Assembly (NCBI GenBank): GCA_021613335.1
Contig: JAJTWR010000481.1
Coordinates: 745,001 to 809,000, forward strand
DNA from: Whitmania pigra
Lineage: Eukaryota > Annelida > Clitellata > Hirudinida > Haemopidae
Direction: 5' to 3'
DNA: 64,000 nucleotides
Under the pieces are notes generated by a model. The model saw only the letters and a list, made by a program, of their open reading frames with translations, was not told where the DNA came from and did not search any database. Below are positions 1-11,900 of this stretch, in pieces; the stretch's first letter is position 1; each line of letters opens with the position of its first letter. The translations under genes and the position numbers were made by a program.

Positions 1-295
1 CTTCAACATCCTGCTGTTGCTGTCAGCTTTTAGTCACGCTTGCAATCAGCATGTATAATATTGATATAATTATAATAATAATATTGAATTTAAAATTATA
101 CTTTTATATTAGTTTTATTGTATATTATATTGTATTAATATCATTATTTCAGTGTTATTATTTTAATATTATCTGATTAATTTTCCTTTTTAGGAGACAT
201 TTAGCTCTCTAAGGTGTTAACGAATAATTAAATAACGATCGATATCATAATAAATATAAAATAATAATAATATAACTATTACTAATAATAATAAC

Positions 296-337
<42 letters not shown>

Positions 338-765
338 TTGTAATAATAATATATATATATATATATATATATAATTATAAAATCGAAATAATATATATAT
401 ATATATATAATTATAAAATTATTATTATTATTATTATGAATTCCATGGATAATCAATTTAATATTAGTATAAATTCCATGGATAATTATTATAATATTAT
501 TATGAATTCCGTGGATAATTATTGACAAACCCCAACGTGACGTAATTCAAATTGGCCAATCAACGACGGCTAGCGACCGGCCATTTTGATTCCAAAAATA
601 GCAACGTGGCTGCATCTTCGGGAATTCCCGAGACTCAACATTGTGGGGGGAAGTGCAATTACTCTGTTGATTACTTTCTAGGTAATTTCACTTTCAAATC
701 TGATGGAAATGCCAATAATTTGCATGACCCATAATAATAAGAATAAATAAAATAATAACAATAAC

Positions 766-819
<54 letters not shown>

Positions 820-1444
820 CATCATCATCTTCATAATCATAACAACAATATTAATAATAATAACAATAATAATAACAGTTCCTCCTATGCTTTTGGATAA
901 TTCGCTAACAACAATTTTATATAGCAGTTTTTTTTACCCCTTTCCACTCCACAAATCCTACCCCCCCCCCTCCGCCATCCATAGGGGGGGGGCTGACCCA
1001 ATCGGCCGACCAACCCAACAGTCAGATTTCCCATGGGTGCCAAAATGTCAAACCACCACCACATCCACCATGGATGTTTACGCGCGGAAATTCTCAGGCG
1101 GAAAAATTTCGTCTCCGATTACAGAGGAGATTCACGTAAATTATATTTTTATTTCTGTCGATTTAAGTGTAGAAAGGGGATGAATTTTTTAATTATTTTT
1201 TTATAGAAAACGACAATTTTTAAAATTATTTTTGTTAAATTATTGTTAAGAGGATACATTATTTAATTATTATTTGCCGATAATAATTAATTCTGGACAC
1301 GATTGGGAATCTGCATGCTATTGTGTTTGTGAGCGAGTGAACTGTGAGAAAATAATTATTTAGGGATGTTTATTATTGTCACTATTATTATTGTTGTTGT
1401 TGTTGTTGTTTGTTTAAAATTATCATCGTTGTGATTGGGGGAGA

Positions 1445-1499
<55 letters not shown>

Positions 1500-3396
1500 T
1501 TTGTTGTTTAAGATTATGATTGTTGTTGTTGTAATAATTGATGTTGTTGTTGTTATTGTTGTACTGCCTTCCCAAGCTCATAACAACAGGAAAGTAAAAA
1601 TGTGGTTCCCAACAAAATAATAGTTCAACAAGATGATCAAAATAACAACATAATAATATAATAATAACAACATAATAACATAATAATAACAACATAATAA
1701 CATAATAATAACAATATAATAATATAATAATAACAACATAATAATATAATAATAACAACATAATAATATAATAATAACAACATAACAACATAATAATGAC
1801 AACATAATAACATAATAATAACAACATAATAACATAATAATAACAACATAATAACATAATAATGACAACATAATAACATAATAATAACAACATAATAACA
1901 TAATAATAACAACATAATGATATAATAATAACAACATAATAATATAATAATAACAACACAATAATATAATAATAACATCATAATAACATAATAATTTAAC
2001 ATCATAATAACACAATAATTTAACATCATAATAACACAATAATTTAACATCATAATAACATAATAATTTAACATCATAATAAAATAATAATTTAACATCT
2101 GATTGTTCAAGGTAATAATTTCTACTAATTAAACAAGCAATGCATTTTTGTAAATTTTGCAAAATACATTATGAATAACATTGTGAGGTTGCACGACAGA
2201 ATTTGTTAAGGTTAGTTAGGTGCATAATATCATAATCTCAAATATTTTCGAATGCAATTTTATTAAAATTGCCCATCAACTTCATTGCAAAACTCAAGCT
2301 GTAAAAATACTTGTATGGTGCAGAAAAACTCCACCAATCATAAGTTCATGCAAATGTAAACTTATCAATTTAAATATCAAAGTTGTCAGTGCATATCTGT
2401 TATGTCATCAATCTGATTGATTTTTTACCTAATGTTGTCTTTAATTTGCAAACTCTTAATAATTCATAAATTCATAATAAATCGTTTGTATTATTTTTTT
2501 CTAAAAATATTTAAAACCAACTTCTTGAGGATGATAATAATGTTCAGTCAAGAGATTAAATTATTTGCAATAGATTTGCATTTAAAAGTTAATTCGTTTA
2601 AAACATGATCTTGAAATCTGCAACTTTGTCGATAATCTTGAATAAAATTAAAATGCAAACTTATATTAAAACAACAACAAATATACAAAAAGCTAACCTC
2701 GTATAGTAAATTTCTTCAGTGTCTTCTACAGATTAAGAGAATTCTTCTCATCTCACGAAATAAACTCAATTTACACAATTCTCGCTTAATTCGCCTAAAA
2801 CTTCAGTTGATCTTCACAAACCAAACTCAATTATTTCGCAAATTATATATTCCCTCGGTTCAAATGCAAAAAGCTAACAAAGACTTTAAATAAAGACTTA
2901 AGCCCGCTCAAAATATAAACAAGGAATTCGTTGCCGAATGCTTTGTAAGAAGCGACAGGCTTTTTATTGCGGCAACTTAGCAACCATCGATGGTTCGAAA
3001 TTATGCAACCAATCAATCCAATCAATCAGCTTTGTCACTTTTTTCTCAAACATTGTTTGTCGATCTTCTTTGCATTTATTTATTTGTTTATTTATTTACT
3101 TATTTGTTTGTTTGTTTTTAATAAATAAATTAACAGGCGATCAGTTGATCGCGAACAAGAGGAATGAATCATACTAAGGATTCGTGACCAAGTTAACAGA
3201 GCAGAACAATAAACATTCCTTTTCATTCATCGTCGTCTTGTCATTTCTTCAAATTTTTCAGTCAATTATTTATTAAAATAATTTTCAAAAACGAAAAATC
3301 TTCAATCTGTTCCTTCCAGAATTTTTTTTTAGATTTTTTTATCTCATTGGCCGCAAAGCCACAGACAGAATCAGACAAACGCGACCACGAAATTGA
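1..3396. other. AT-rich intergenic DNA with microsatellites
   Basis: No gene is recognised here. The stretch holds (AAT)n runs near 268-340 and 745-840, (AT)n near 348-412, (ATT)n near 1446-1495 and a minisatellite at 1637-2097. Between 545 and 730, and between 960 and 1150, the DNA is more GC-rich and has a CCAAT-type motif (GGCCAATCA near 554), so promoter or exon remnants are possible. No exon chain could be built. From 2200 to 3200 I see only AT-rich unique-looking sequence. Confidence 0.6.
1637..2097. repeat. AT-rich minisatellite, unit about 21 bp
   Basis: Tandem copies of a unit like AATAACAACATAATAACAT run from about 1637 to 1980 and pass into a related 24-bp unit ending TTTAACATCATAATAAC. 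Long open frames on the minus strand, rich in Leu, Tyr and Cys, come from the unit containing no stops and should not be taken as genes. Confidence 0.85.
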
Positions 3397-3480
3397 ACGA
3401 TTCCGAAAGCAAAGAATAAAACTTTCCCTGAATTCAAATCGTTCGAAGGAAATTCATCTTTAAAAGGAAGCTCTTTAAAA

Positions 3481-3802
3481 ATGAAAAACGACGTTAGAAA
3501 AATGATGAGGAACTATCGGCTACGAATAGCTACGCTGGAATTCGGCTTACTCAGTGTAAGTAAAACTCGGCGCCTAAAACGCTCAGTCGAAGTCGTTGTG
3601 AATAAGTATTTGACGATATAAATAGAAAGTTTTTTTTTAGTCGACTTACAACTTATGGCTTGCGTCGTTAATCTTGTCAACGTCAAGTCCATTGGTGTCA
3701 ACTTTACAAAAGACGAATGGGGGAATTAATTGCACTGAAAATGGAAACTCCTTATTACAGAATTTGTCTTCAAATCTTAAAAAATGCTCGTGGAAAATCT
3801 GA
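3481..3802 (+). CDS. candidate two-exon small membrane or secreted protein
   Basis: Exon 3481-3555 ends in a strong donor (CTCAGT|GTAAGT). Exon 3641-3802 follows a run of nine T ending in AG. Both join in phase 0 to a 78-residue protein ending at TGA 3800-3802. The frame is also open upstream from 3397 with no earlier ATG, so the first exon may extend 5'. The predicted product has a basic N-terminus, one hydrophobic stretch starting YNLWLASLIL at about residues 28-37, then a segment with two Cys and two N-glycosylation sequons (NCT, NLS). An AATAAA lies about 115 bp after the stop. No family is recognised. The support is splice-site quality and frame continuity only, and chance is not excluded. 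Confidence 0.3.
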
Positions 3803-4309
3803 GCGTCACGAACGGATGAAGAGTAGTTATGGGCATAATTTATGATAATTATTTATTATTAATTAATTTATTGTTAATTATCAGCACGGGCGAATCCCTT
3901 CCTCGGCTGATCAGAAAATAAACAACAATTATAAAATGCATTCACAAGTCAAAAAGCAAATGACCAAAAACAACATGGCCGCAAAATCAAATGTCACGAG
4001 TTTTGTTGTCGCCGTGACAATTATTTTCAATTTAAATTTTGAAATGTAAGTTTAATTTTAAAAGAAATTTAAAAGAAAGTTGGAGGCGGTTTCAGCCTTA
4101 CTTTGAAGCGGAATTCCAGCCACCATATGTTACAAGTTTTAACAAACTGGATGTAATTATTAAAAAATGGATATAATTATTAAAAACTGGATGTAATTAT
4201 TAAAAACTGGATATGATTATTAAAAATGGATTTAATTATTAAAAACTGGATATAATTATAATAAACCAAGACGTCTAAAGAGTGTTTCGAAAAACTCTCG
4301 AAAATCATT

Positions 4310-4648
4310 GCATTGCATTGTATACACATTGTATTGTATTGCATGGCATTGTATTGCATGGCACTGTAAACACATTGTATACACATTGTATTGCACTGTA
4401 AACACATTGTATATACATTGCATTGCACTGTAAACACACTGTAAACACATTGTATACACATTGTATTGCACTGTAAACACACTGTAAACACATTGTATAC
4501 ACATTGTATTGCACTGTAAACACACTGTAAACACATTGTATACACATTGTATTGCACTGTAAACACACTGTAAACACATTGTATACACATTGTATTGCAC
4601 TGTAAACACACTGTAAACACATTGTAAACACATTGTATACACATTGTA
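4310..4648. repeat. 43-bp minisatellite
   Basis: The junction GCACTG recurs at 4425, 4468, 4511, 4554 and 4597, an exact 43-bp spacing. Each unit is made of near-11-bp subunits such as ACTGTAAACAC and ATTGTATACAC. Because 43 is not a multiple of 3, three units translate as one super-repeat in every minus-strand frame, giving several false open frames. Confidence 0.93.
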
Positions 4649-4830
4649 TCTATCTTGAGAGCCTCACAAAGGCGTGATCTGATGACACCAAAAATAGGCA
4701 CCTGGGTATGTCGGGATGTGTGCAATGGGGATTTGGCTTTGACTCACCGAAATAATCCTCGTCACGACATTTCGATTGTTTGTTTGCGGAGCAATTTAAA
4801 CGACACAGATTTTTATTTTGTTCCTGTTTA

Positions 4831-4849
4831 TCGTTGTTGCTGCTGCTGC

Positions 4850-4928
<79 letters not shown>

Positions 4929-4930
4929 GA
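4831..4930. repeat. (TTG)n microsatellite
   Basis: About 30 TTG/GTT units in a row, preceded by a few TGC units. An overlapping poly-Cys open frame is an artefact of the repeat. Confidence 0.95.
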
Positions 4931-5530
4931 TTCGATCAGGAGTCCATAAATAAAAAAATTAATTGTGAATTAATAAATGACGAAGATAAATGAGTTATAT
5001 ATTTTAAATAAGTTAATACATTGAATAACCTTCACAAGTAAATGAATTAATGACAACGATAAATAACATAGCATAACATTTATTAAAGTGATTAAGAAGA
5101 CCGGGATCTGTGTAATAACCACTCTAATTAAATGAATTTTATAAATATTTAAAAAAAAAAACTTTCCATTAGTAAATAATAAGGATGCATAAATTATATA
5201 GATAGTTTTGATTAAAATTAATTTAAAAAATAATTATTAGTGGGACTTTTAACAATCTTTTGCAAAGGGCTAGAATAGAACTTGCTGGCTTTTACTTTGA
5301 GTAACTTTTAACTTGAAAATTCACTTTTAAAACCTCGGCCTTCTTGAGAATGGCGGGAAAAACGTTCCTAATTTTTCTAATTTCAGAGAATCGTTTTGAA
5401 AAGCAATAAGCTGAAGTTCCGGTAACATTTAGAAATCATAGAGGCTGAAACGACGATTTATAACTTACAATCGTCAACTAAAATTATGCTGTTGCTGACT
5501 TGAATTCTGTCGAATCGGTCACATTCAAGG

Positions 5531-5761
5531 AATGGAATCTATGGCGGATTTAGAGGGGGGAAGGGGGGAGGGTAGCCGTGGCTATCCCCGTCATTTTGAA
5601 AATACAAGAAATAGTTAAGTACATTTATTATAAAATAAAAATTAATTAAAAAAATTAATTAAAAATATGTATACATTTTAAAATAATTATTTCGATCGTT
5701 TACCACTTTCGACGAAAATGTAAGTAGCTGTGCCCCCCTAAATCCGCCCACAGGTTCCATT
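5531..5761. mobile_element. MITE-like non-autonomous DNA transposon
   Basis: A 231-bp element is bounded by imperfect terminal inverted repeats. The left end reads AATGGAATCTATGGCGGATT and then TAGAGGGGGG. The right end, reverse-complemented, reads AATGGAACCTGTGGGCGGAT and then TTAGGGGGG. The core between them is AT-rich and non-coding. A related single end occurs at 21505-21545. Ends of the form GGCGGATTTAGGGGGG resemble DNA-transposon termini common in invertebrate genomes; that family assignment is from memory and unproven. Confidence 0.8.
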
Positions 5762-6185
5762 ATGTGGCTCCCGTCAAAGTGAATGAAATACTTTGGACAT
5801 TTTTTAATAGTACTGTCAAAAGACTGTTCAGATTTGAATAATTGGATGCTCGATTTATTATTATTATTGTTAAGTTGGCGTATTATAAGTTATTTATAGT
5901 TTATTATTATAGTTATATAATATTATAGTTTCATGCTAAATACTGGTTTCATTTCATTATTTGTTGGCGTCGCCTAATTCCAATTGAATTGCACAATAGC
6001 ATTTTTTTCGTCCCTGGATTTCTAATCTACATGTATATAAAACAAAGATCTTGTATGTATGTATGTATGTTTGTTTCTTTTACAATTCTTTAATCCTGAA
6101 CTGATTTGATTGAAACTTGAACCACTTGACGTTGACTATGGAGTCAAAGTTTATTCTACCTTGCCAAAAAAATCGATAAATTATT

Positions 6186-6525
6186 TTGCGTTTTATTTCC
6201 AAAAAAACTTCTGGGCGTTATTCCCACAAGAGCGTACGCGCCGTTTTCAAAGCTGGTGAGCTTAGGCGCATGCTGATTAATATTCATGTACCTAAGCTTT
6301 TAGTTTATAATGTAAATTTTATTTTTAACTTCAAGAGATTGCAATTTCCAGTGAGACTTGCGTTCTCGATAACTATAAACAAGTCACAAACAGGGGGAAA
6401 TCTATTAATTACTCTGGAGGGGACTTGAGATCTCCCTTTTTGTCCCACGGACAAATTTGTTGCACGCTCAAGGGTGGGTTTGCCCAACAATTTACTTATT
6501 CTTGATCCAGGGGGGGGTCAAACTT
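6186..6525 (+). pseudogene. Helitron-type Pif1 helicase fragment, decayed
   Basis: The frame from about 6186 encodes FKRLQFPVRLAFSITINKSQ (6331-6390), matching the conserved Pif1/Helitron helicase motif with consensus RLQFPVRLAFAMTINKSQGQ. After a stop at 6426-6428 the same reading continues in pieces: KFVARSRVGLPNNLLILDPG (about 6449-6510), the usual YVALSRVGSPNNL region. The catalytic N-terminal Rep part is absent. The tract (TATG)n with a poly-T region at 6048-6080 is typical of sequence beside such copies. It is a dead remnant with several frame breaks. Confidence 0.75.
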
Positions 6526-8328
6526 GATAAGCTCGTGTGCTCATCATAAATTATAATAAATAAATAATAACTTAAATTATTATCGTTATTACACATTATT
6601 ATTACTGTTAAGAAAATAATTTTTTCTTCTCCTAGAATCGTCAATAAATTCATCGTCGCTTTCACAGCGTCATACTCTAAGCCCTTAACAACTTTACTCT
6701 AATTAATTAACCCATTTTCATTATTCTAATACATTTCATCATTTCATATCACTAACAATAACTAAAGCCCAAATCATCTCAGTTATGCAAAGGACTATAA
6801 TATATAATCAAATAAATAAATATCATCTTGTTTACACTTCTCGGAATCCGACAACCGCAATCAAAATCCGACAAACGAATTCCGAGAATCGAATACCCAC
6901 TCACATCCTCACAACGCGTGTCGTGACCAAACTGTTGAATCGAAATGTTTGAGATCCAAATTGTTGTTGTTGTTGCGTACCGGCGCGTTGTTGTCGCCAT
7001 TGTTGTTGTTGTTGTCGAGTCGTGCACTGGTCAACAAATTCTTAGAACCACCACCCCCCTGTGGCGAGTGGGTCACGCAGAAATTGAGAGGGGGTGAATG
7101 GGCTTTTGGGGTGAATGGAAAGAAATAAAAAGGAAGAGGGCATAAATGAAGTTGGTATTGATAAACTCTGTTATTAAGTCATTAATATTATTATTCTTAT
7201 TATTATTGGGTTAACGAAAACAATAGCTTCTCAAATGGGATGCCATTATCTGGCAATAGCGGAATGCTTTTATAACAGCAATAAGTGTCACAGCTCACCA
7301 GATGGGGTAGCAGGACATGACTTTAACTTCAATTGTCTTGTTAATTTTAATTGTTTTGTTAATTAATTTAAAAAAAAAGTAATGCCAAATTAAATCGTGA
7401 ATTCAAATAAAATTTTTCCCTTTAAAGCACTAACGCTCGACTATGGCAGTCTCTTACCATTATTATCCTGATTATCCTTGCCATTCGGAGCTGTTGTTCT
7501 TTTGCATGTAATATGTTCAGACTTGTGTTAGTGACCTCAAGGAACCCTTTAGTTTGATGTTTAATAACTAAATAAATTAATAAATAAATAAATTAATAAA
7601 TAAAATATCAGATAATCTCTACAATCACAAGTGGCCTCCAAACTGTGAAAATGAATTGACTTGTCTGCGTGTCAACTTCAAACGTCTTCTACTTTGGCAT
7701 TGAAATTCAGAAGCACTTCCCGGTGAATTGAGGTGCATTGCTTTCTTGGAATTTAATTCGAACAAATATCGTGTTATGACTCACATAAGTTTCTACCTGC
7801 TAATCTCAATGCAATGTTTTTAAAAGACCGTAACATCTCTTCGACATTTCCCGAATCAATGATTATTAATTACTAATAATAATTAAAGAAACACAATAAC
7901 TATTAATAATAAAGAAATGTAATAATAATTATTGTTTATTTTATTAGTTATTATTATAATAATTATTAATAATTGATTATTAAAAAGTGTAATAATAACC
8001 TTGAAAACGTGCGCGCGAAGGGAAAATTAATGGGCTGAAGATTAAAAAGAATTTCGAAACGAATTTGAAAGTAAAAATGATTTTTAAATTCTAAAAAGAA
8101 AAAAAAAACAACAACACAAACATAAAACGACGTCGCCATGAATTCCACGGGTTGCGTCACAGCCGCCGTCGTCATGGAAACGTCACAACAGCAACAACAA
8201 CAACAACAACAACAACAACAGCATGCCTAGTTATGCATCTCTGTAGACTAGATTGTCCTGATGAATGGATTCGACAGGGATCACTAAGTGTGAAAAGTTT
8301 TGAAATGGGATATTTTCAAACAACAATG

Positions 8329-8365
<37 letters not shown>

Positions 8366-8779
8366 TAATAAATAAAACAACAACAGCAACGTAAATTTCA
8401 AGCTACAGACAAGTTAAACTGGATTCTGTACTCCGAACCCAACATTAATCTCATTCTAATGCAAACAACGACACGTGGTCAAAGGACGCGCCAAAAAGAT
8501 TGCACCAGTTGACCTATTGACCTCTCCCAAGAGCCGGGCAAAGGTGGCAGATCGCTTTTAGACTATAGAATGACACACCATGTTAATCATAATAAAAATA
8601 ATGTTAACCATCATTAAATGTTAGCGAAACCTTGAACAACAAAATGCGGGCTACATCATGATGACGTGTTCATTCATTCATTTTGGTTCTTAATTTAAAC
8701 AACCTATATATCATTTTGTGAAATCTCACGAACGAGATATTGATCAGATCTCACATGAACAGATGTTCATGGTTGAGGT

Positions 8780-8815
<36 letters not shown>

Positions 8816-8978
8816 CCAGAAAGTCAACCAACTGACAGAGCGGGCAAAAAAATACGAAGACCCCGCCCAAACATCAGTCGAGAAGACAAACAAATTTCAT
8901 AGCCATCATTATAAGTGCTCATCATTACTATCACCATCATCATCATCACCATACGACCACCGTCATCGTCGGACTACA

Positions 8979-11900
8979 TCACGGCTTCACGACAACCACG
9001 GACAACGGCTCCGAAGTGCTTCCACCGCTGCCAGAACCGGTGGAAAAAGCGGTCGACTTCTTCTTTCGATTCTTGGCCGCAGTCTGCTTGTGGTAGATCC
9101 TCGTGAACAGGGCCACGAACACGACTGCCACTCCGAACGCTCCGGACACTGTTACCTGGAAAGGATAGGAGGAGGAGGAGGAGGACGACGACGACGACGA
9201 TGATAGTAGTGGTGATGATGATATCAATGTTGTGGTGAATATTAATTTTAAACAAATATATTTTAATGACATCAGACAACGCTACACCGTCATGATCACC
9301 ATCACCATCATCATCATGATTATCACCATCGTCGTCGTCGTCGTCATCATCACCAACATCATATCTTAATTACTTCCATCAGCATAAATCCTGACATTCA
9401 GACAGTTGTGTTTTGTGCTGTTGTGAGTGATCGGATCATCCAAGGGAACATCAAAAGGAAGAGGTGCCTTAAAGTGCTTCATCATCATCATCATCATCAT
9501 CGTCGTCGTCATCATCATCATCATCATCGTCATCATCTAATCATCAGTAACATCAACTAACTCAGTGCATTACTCATGCCAACAAATATCATCATTATCA
9601 TTAACTCATTAAGAAAATTAATAACAATAATTTGTTGTTATTGTTATAAATAAATATCTTGTTGTGTGATTAAGAAACGTTAGAAAAATAATAAGCAGAA
9701 ATAGACTCATTTGGCAACTTTTTATTTGAATTAGGCCTTTTGTGAGGATGGATTATCCATTCACCTATCCATCCATCCATTCACCCATCTATCCATCCAA
9801 CAATCCACCCACCTGGCTACCCACCCATCCAAATTCTATAACCCAATTACCTGATGCCCGTAGATGATGCAAGACAAGAGTATGGCCAGTCCTTGTCGTA
9901 TGGTCATGATAATGGTGAACGTGGCAGGCCCAAACTTGGCGATGGTGGCGAAGATGAACAGCTGCCCCACGGCCGAGGTTATGGAGAGTACGAACACGTG
10001 GAAGGCGAAGACTGGGTGTCGAACCATGAAGCCGAGGGCCAATGAGAACGTGCCTGTTGGGAACGAGGGTTGACGATTTTTACAGTTGACTTTTAATCAT
10101 TTTAATCAAGTGTGTGAATCATTTGAATATCGCTATCATGAGCTTCCAAGAATCACTATCATCACCATCATGTCCTTCTAGAATAACTATCATCACTAGT
10201 ACTAGTGATGAGCTCCCTACAATCACTGTCATCATTATCATCATGAAACCCGTCATCATCATCATCATCATCGTTGTTGGTGCCGAAAGCACTTGAAATG
10301 GAGCGGGAGGTGTCGAATCCAATTACCGCAAAAGGAATCTCTCCAGAATCTAACGCAACCTCCCTATGCCTACCAGTTACTGTCTTCGTCATCGTCATCA
10401 CTACTACTTTTACATCCTCATCATCATTACCATCACCAATACTACCCCGACATCATCATTACCATCACCAATACTACCACGATCATGATCATCGTCGCAA
10501 CCTTGTTCGAGAAGAGAGACTGAGGTGAGGAGTACAGAGAAGAAGTTGACCCCTGCCATCATCTGGAGCGAGGTGACCTTGTACCGGGTGAAGAGTTCAT
10601 CCTGCCAGTTCGAGGTGAACGAGTCGAACGACAGGTAGCCCACCAGGATCACCACACCTGTCGCGGTGGTCGACGACGATCCGTGACCTGCCGGCAGTCA
10701 TCGTAGTCGTTATCATCGTAATCACTATCTTTTTTTTTGGCTTAGAGAGAAATTATAGTCAATAGAAATACCTAAATATGTTTTAAGCTTGACAATCATC
10801 ATCATTATCATGATCATCATCCTCAACATCACTTAAGTCAGCATCAAAGTCACTCGATGTCACCAGACGATGCACGTCAATCATTCAGGTGGTAGACACA
10901 CATGATGAGTCATGCCAATCACACACGTATCACCATTTAATTGGTTGAACTCAAAATCCGTCATCGCCATCATCACCATCATCATCGTCATCATCACCAT
11001 CATCATAGCCATCATCACCATCATCATCATCACAGCCATCATCACATCCAAATCTACCCCAAACCCACCCACCTTGGGTAGCGTCATCGCTGGAGATGAG
11101 GAAGAGAAACACTCCGAGGGAGATGCAACTCGCAGTGACGTACTCGAAGCAGGTGTACGACCTTCGCGACACGACCTTGCCCATCAGCATGACGGGTATG
11201 ACCTTCGAAGTTTTGGCGAGCACCTAACGTTAATAGAACTGTTAAAGCCATGCTGTTTAGAGACGCCTCTGTTTTATGCTAATTAATCAGTTTCTTTAGA
11301 ATGTTTTAATTTTAAAATTTAGTTTTAATTAACAGATTATGTAATGTTTTTATTAATTAATCGGATTCCATGATGTTTTTTTATTAATTAACCAGATTCC
11401 GTAATGTTTTTCAATTAATTAATCGGTTTTTGAAATGTTCCAAATGGTTTTATTTTAAACTTTATTTTCAATATTGTATAAATCTCCTGTAATGTTGTGT
11501 AAATTATTGCAATATTGTATAAATTACTGTAATAAATCTCCTGTAAACATGTTCCCGAAGATATGTTAGGTTACCCTATCTTCATATCAATATTTCAAGC
11601 ATCAGCTGAAGACCTATCTTTTCAAGTTATCCCTACAGAAACCAAGGTGCCTCTGATGTTATGCTTAAGGTGCCATATAAATGAATTATTATTATTATCA
11701 TTATTATTAACCTAAACTCGATAATTATAATCTGTAGGTAATATATTCAGATTATCATTATTATTATTAATACTATTATTATTAATTATTATTAATACTA
11801 TTATTATTTATACAATCCTTCGTCACCTGCACGGGGAAACTGACAAACTTGAGCGCTTCGTACTGGCACCAGCTGCTCATGATGTTCGAGAAGGAGGAGT

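Larger units (their letters stand above)
3803..8978. other. intergenic region with mobile-element remnants
   Basis: Apart from the separately listed minisatellite, MITE and Helitron fragment, this span is AT-rich unique sequence with short (CAA)n at 8186-8220, (AAT)n at 8327-8368 and (TCAA)n at 8784-8816. No exon chain was found. The region just below 8979 should contain the 3' UTR of the minus-strand SLC35B2 gene, but no clear poly(A) signal was placed. Confidence 0.5.

Noticed and set aside
1495..2162. Three overlapping minus-strand ORFs of 150-190 residues rich in Leu, Tyr and Cys
   Set aside because: They are translations of the 21-bp AT-rich minisatellite, which has no stop in several frames.
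4310..4648. Regular spacing suggestive of a CRISPR array
   Set aside because: Units are contiguous with no unique spacers, and the gene structure is eukaryotic.
4180..4725. Minus-strand ORFs with a Cys/Val/Tyr repeat that looks like a Cys-rich repeat protein
   Set aside because: The 43-bp DNA repeat reads the same in all three frames; no start context, splice site or codon bias supports a protein.
8718..9203. Plus-strand 161-residue ORF and overlapping frames
   Set aside because: It lies antisense to the well-supported last exon of SLC35B2 and includes TCAA and GAG/GAC repeats.
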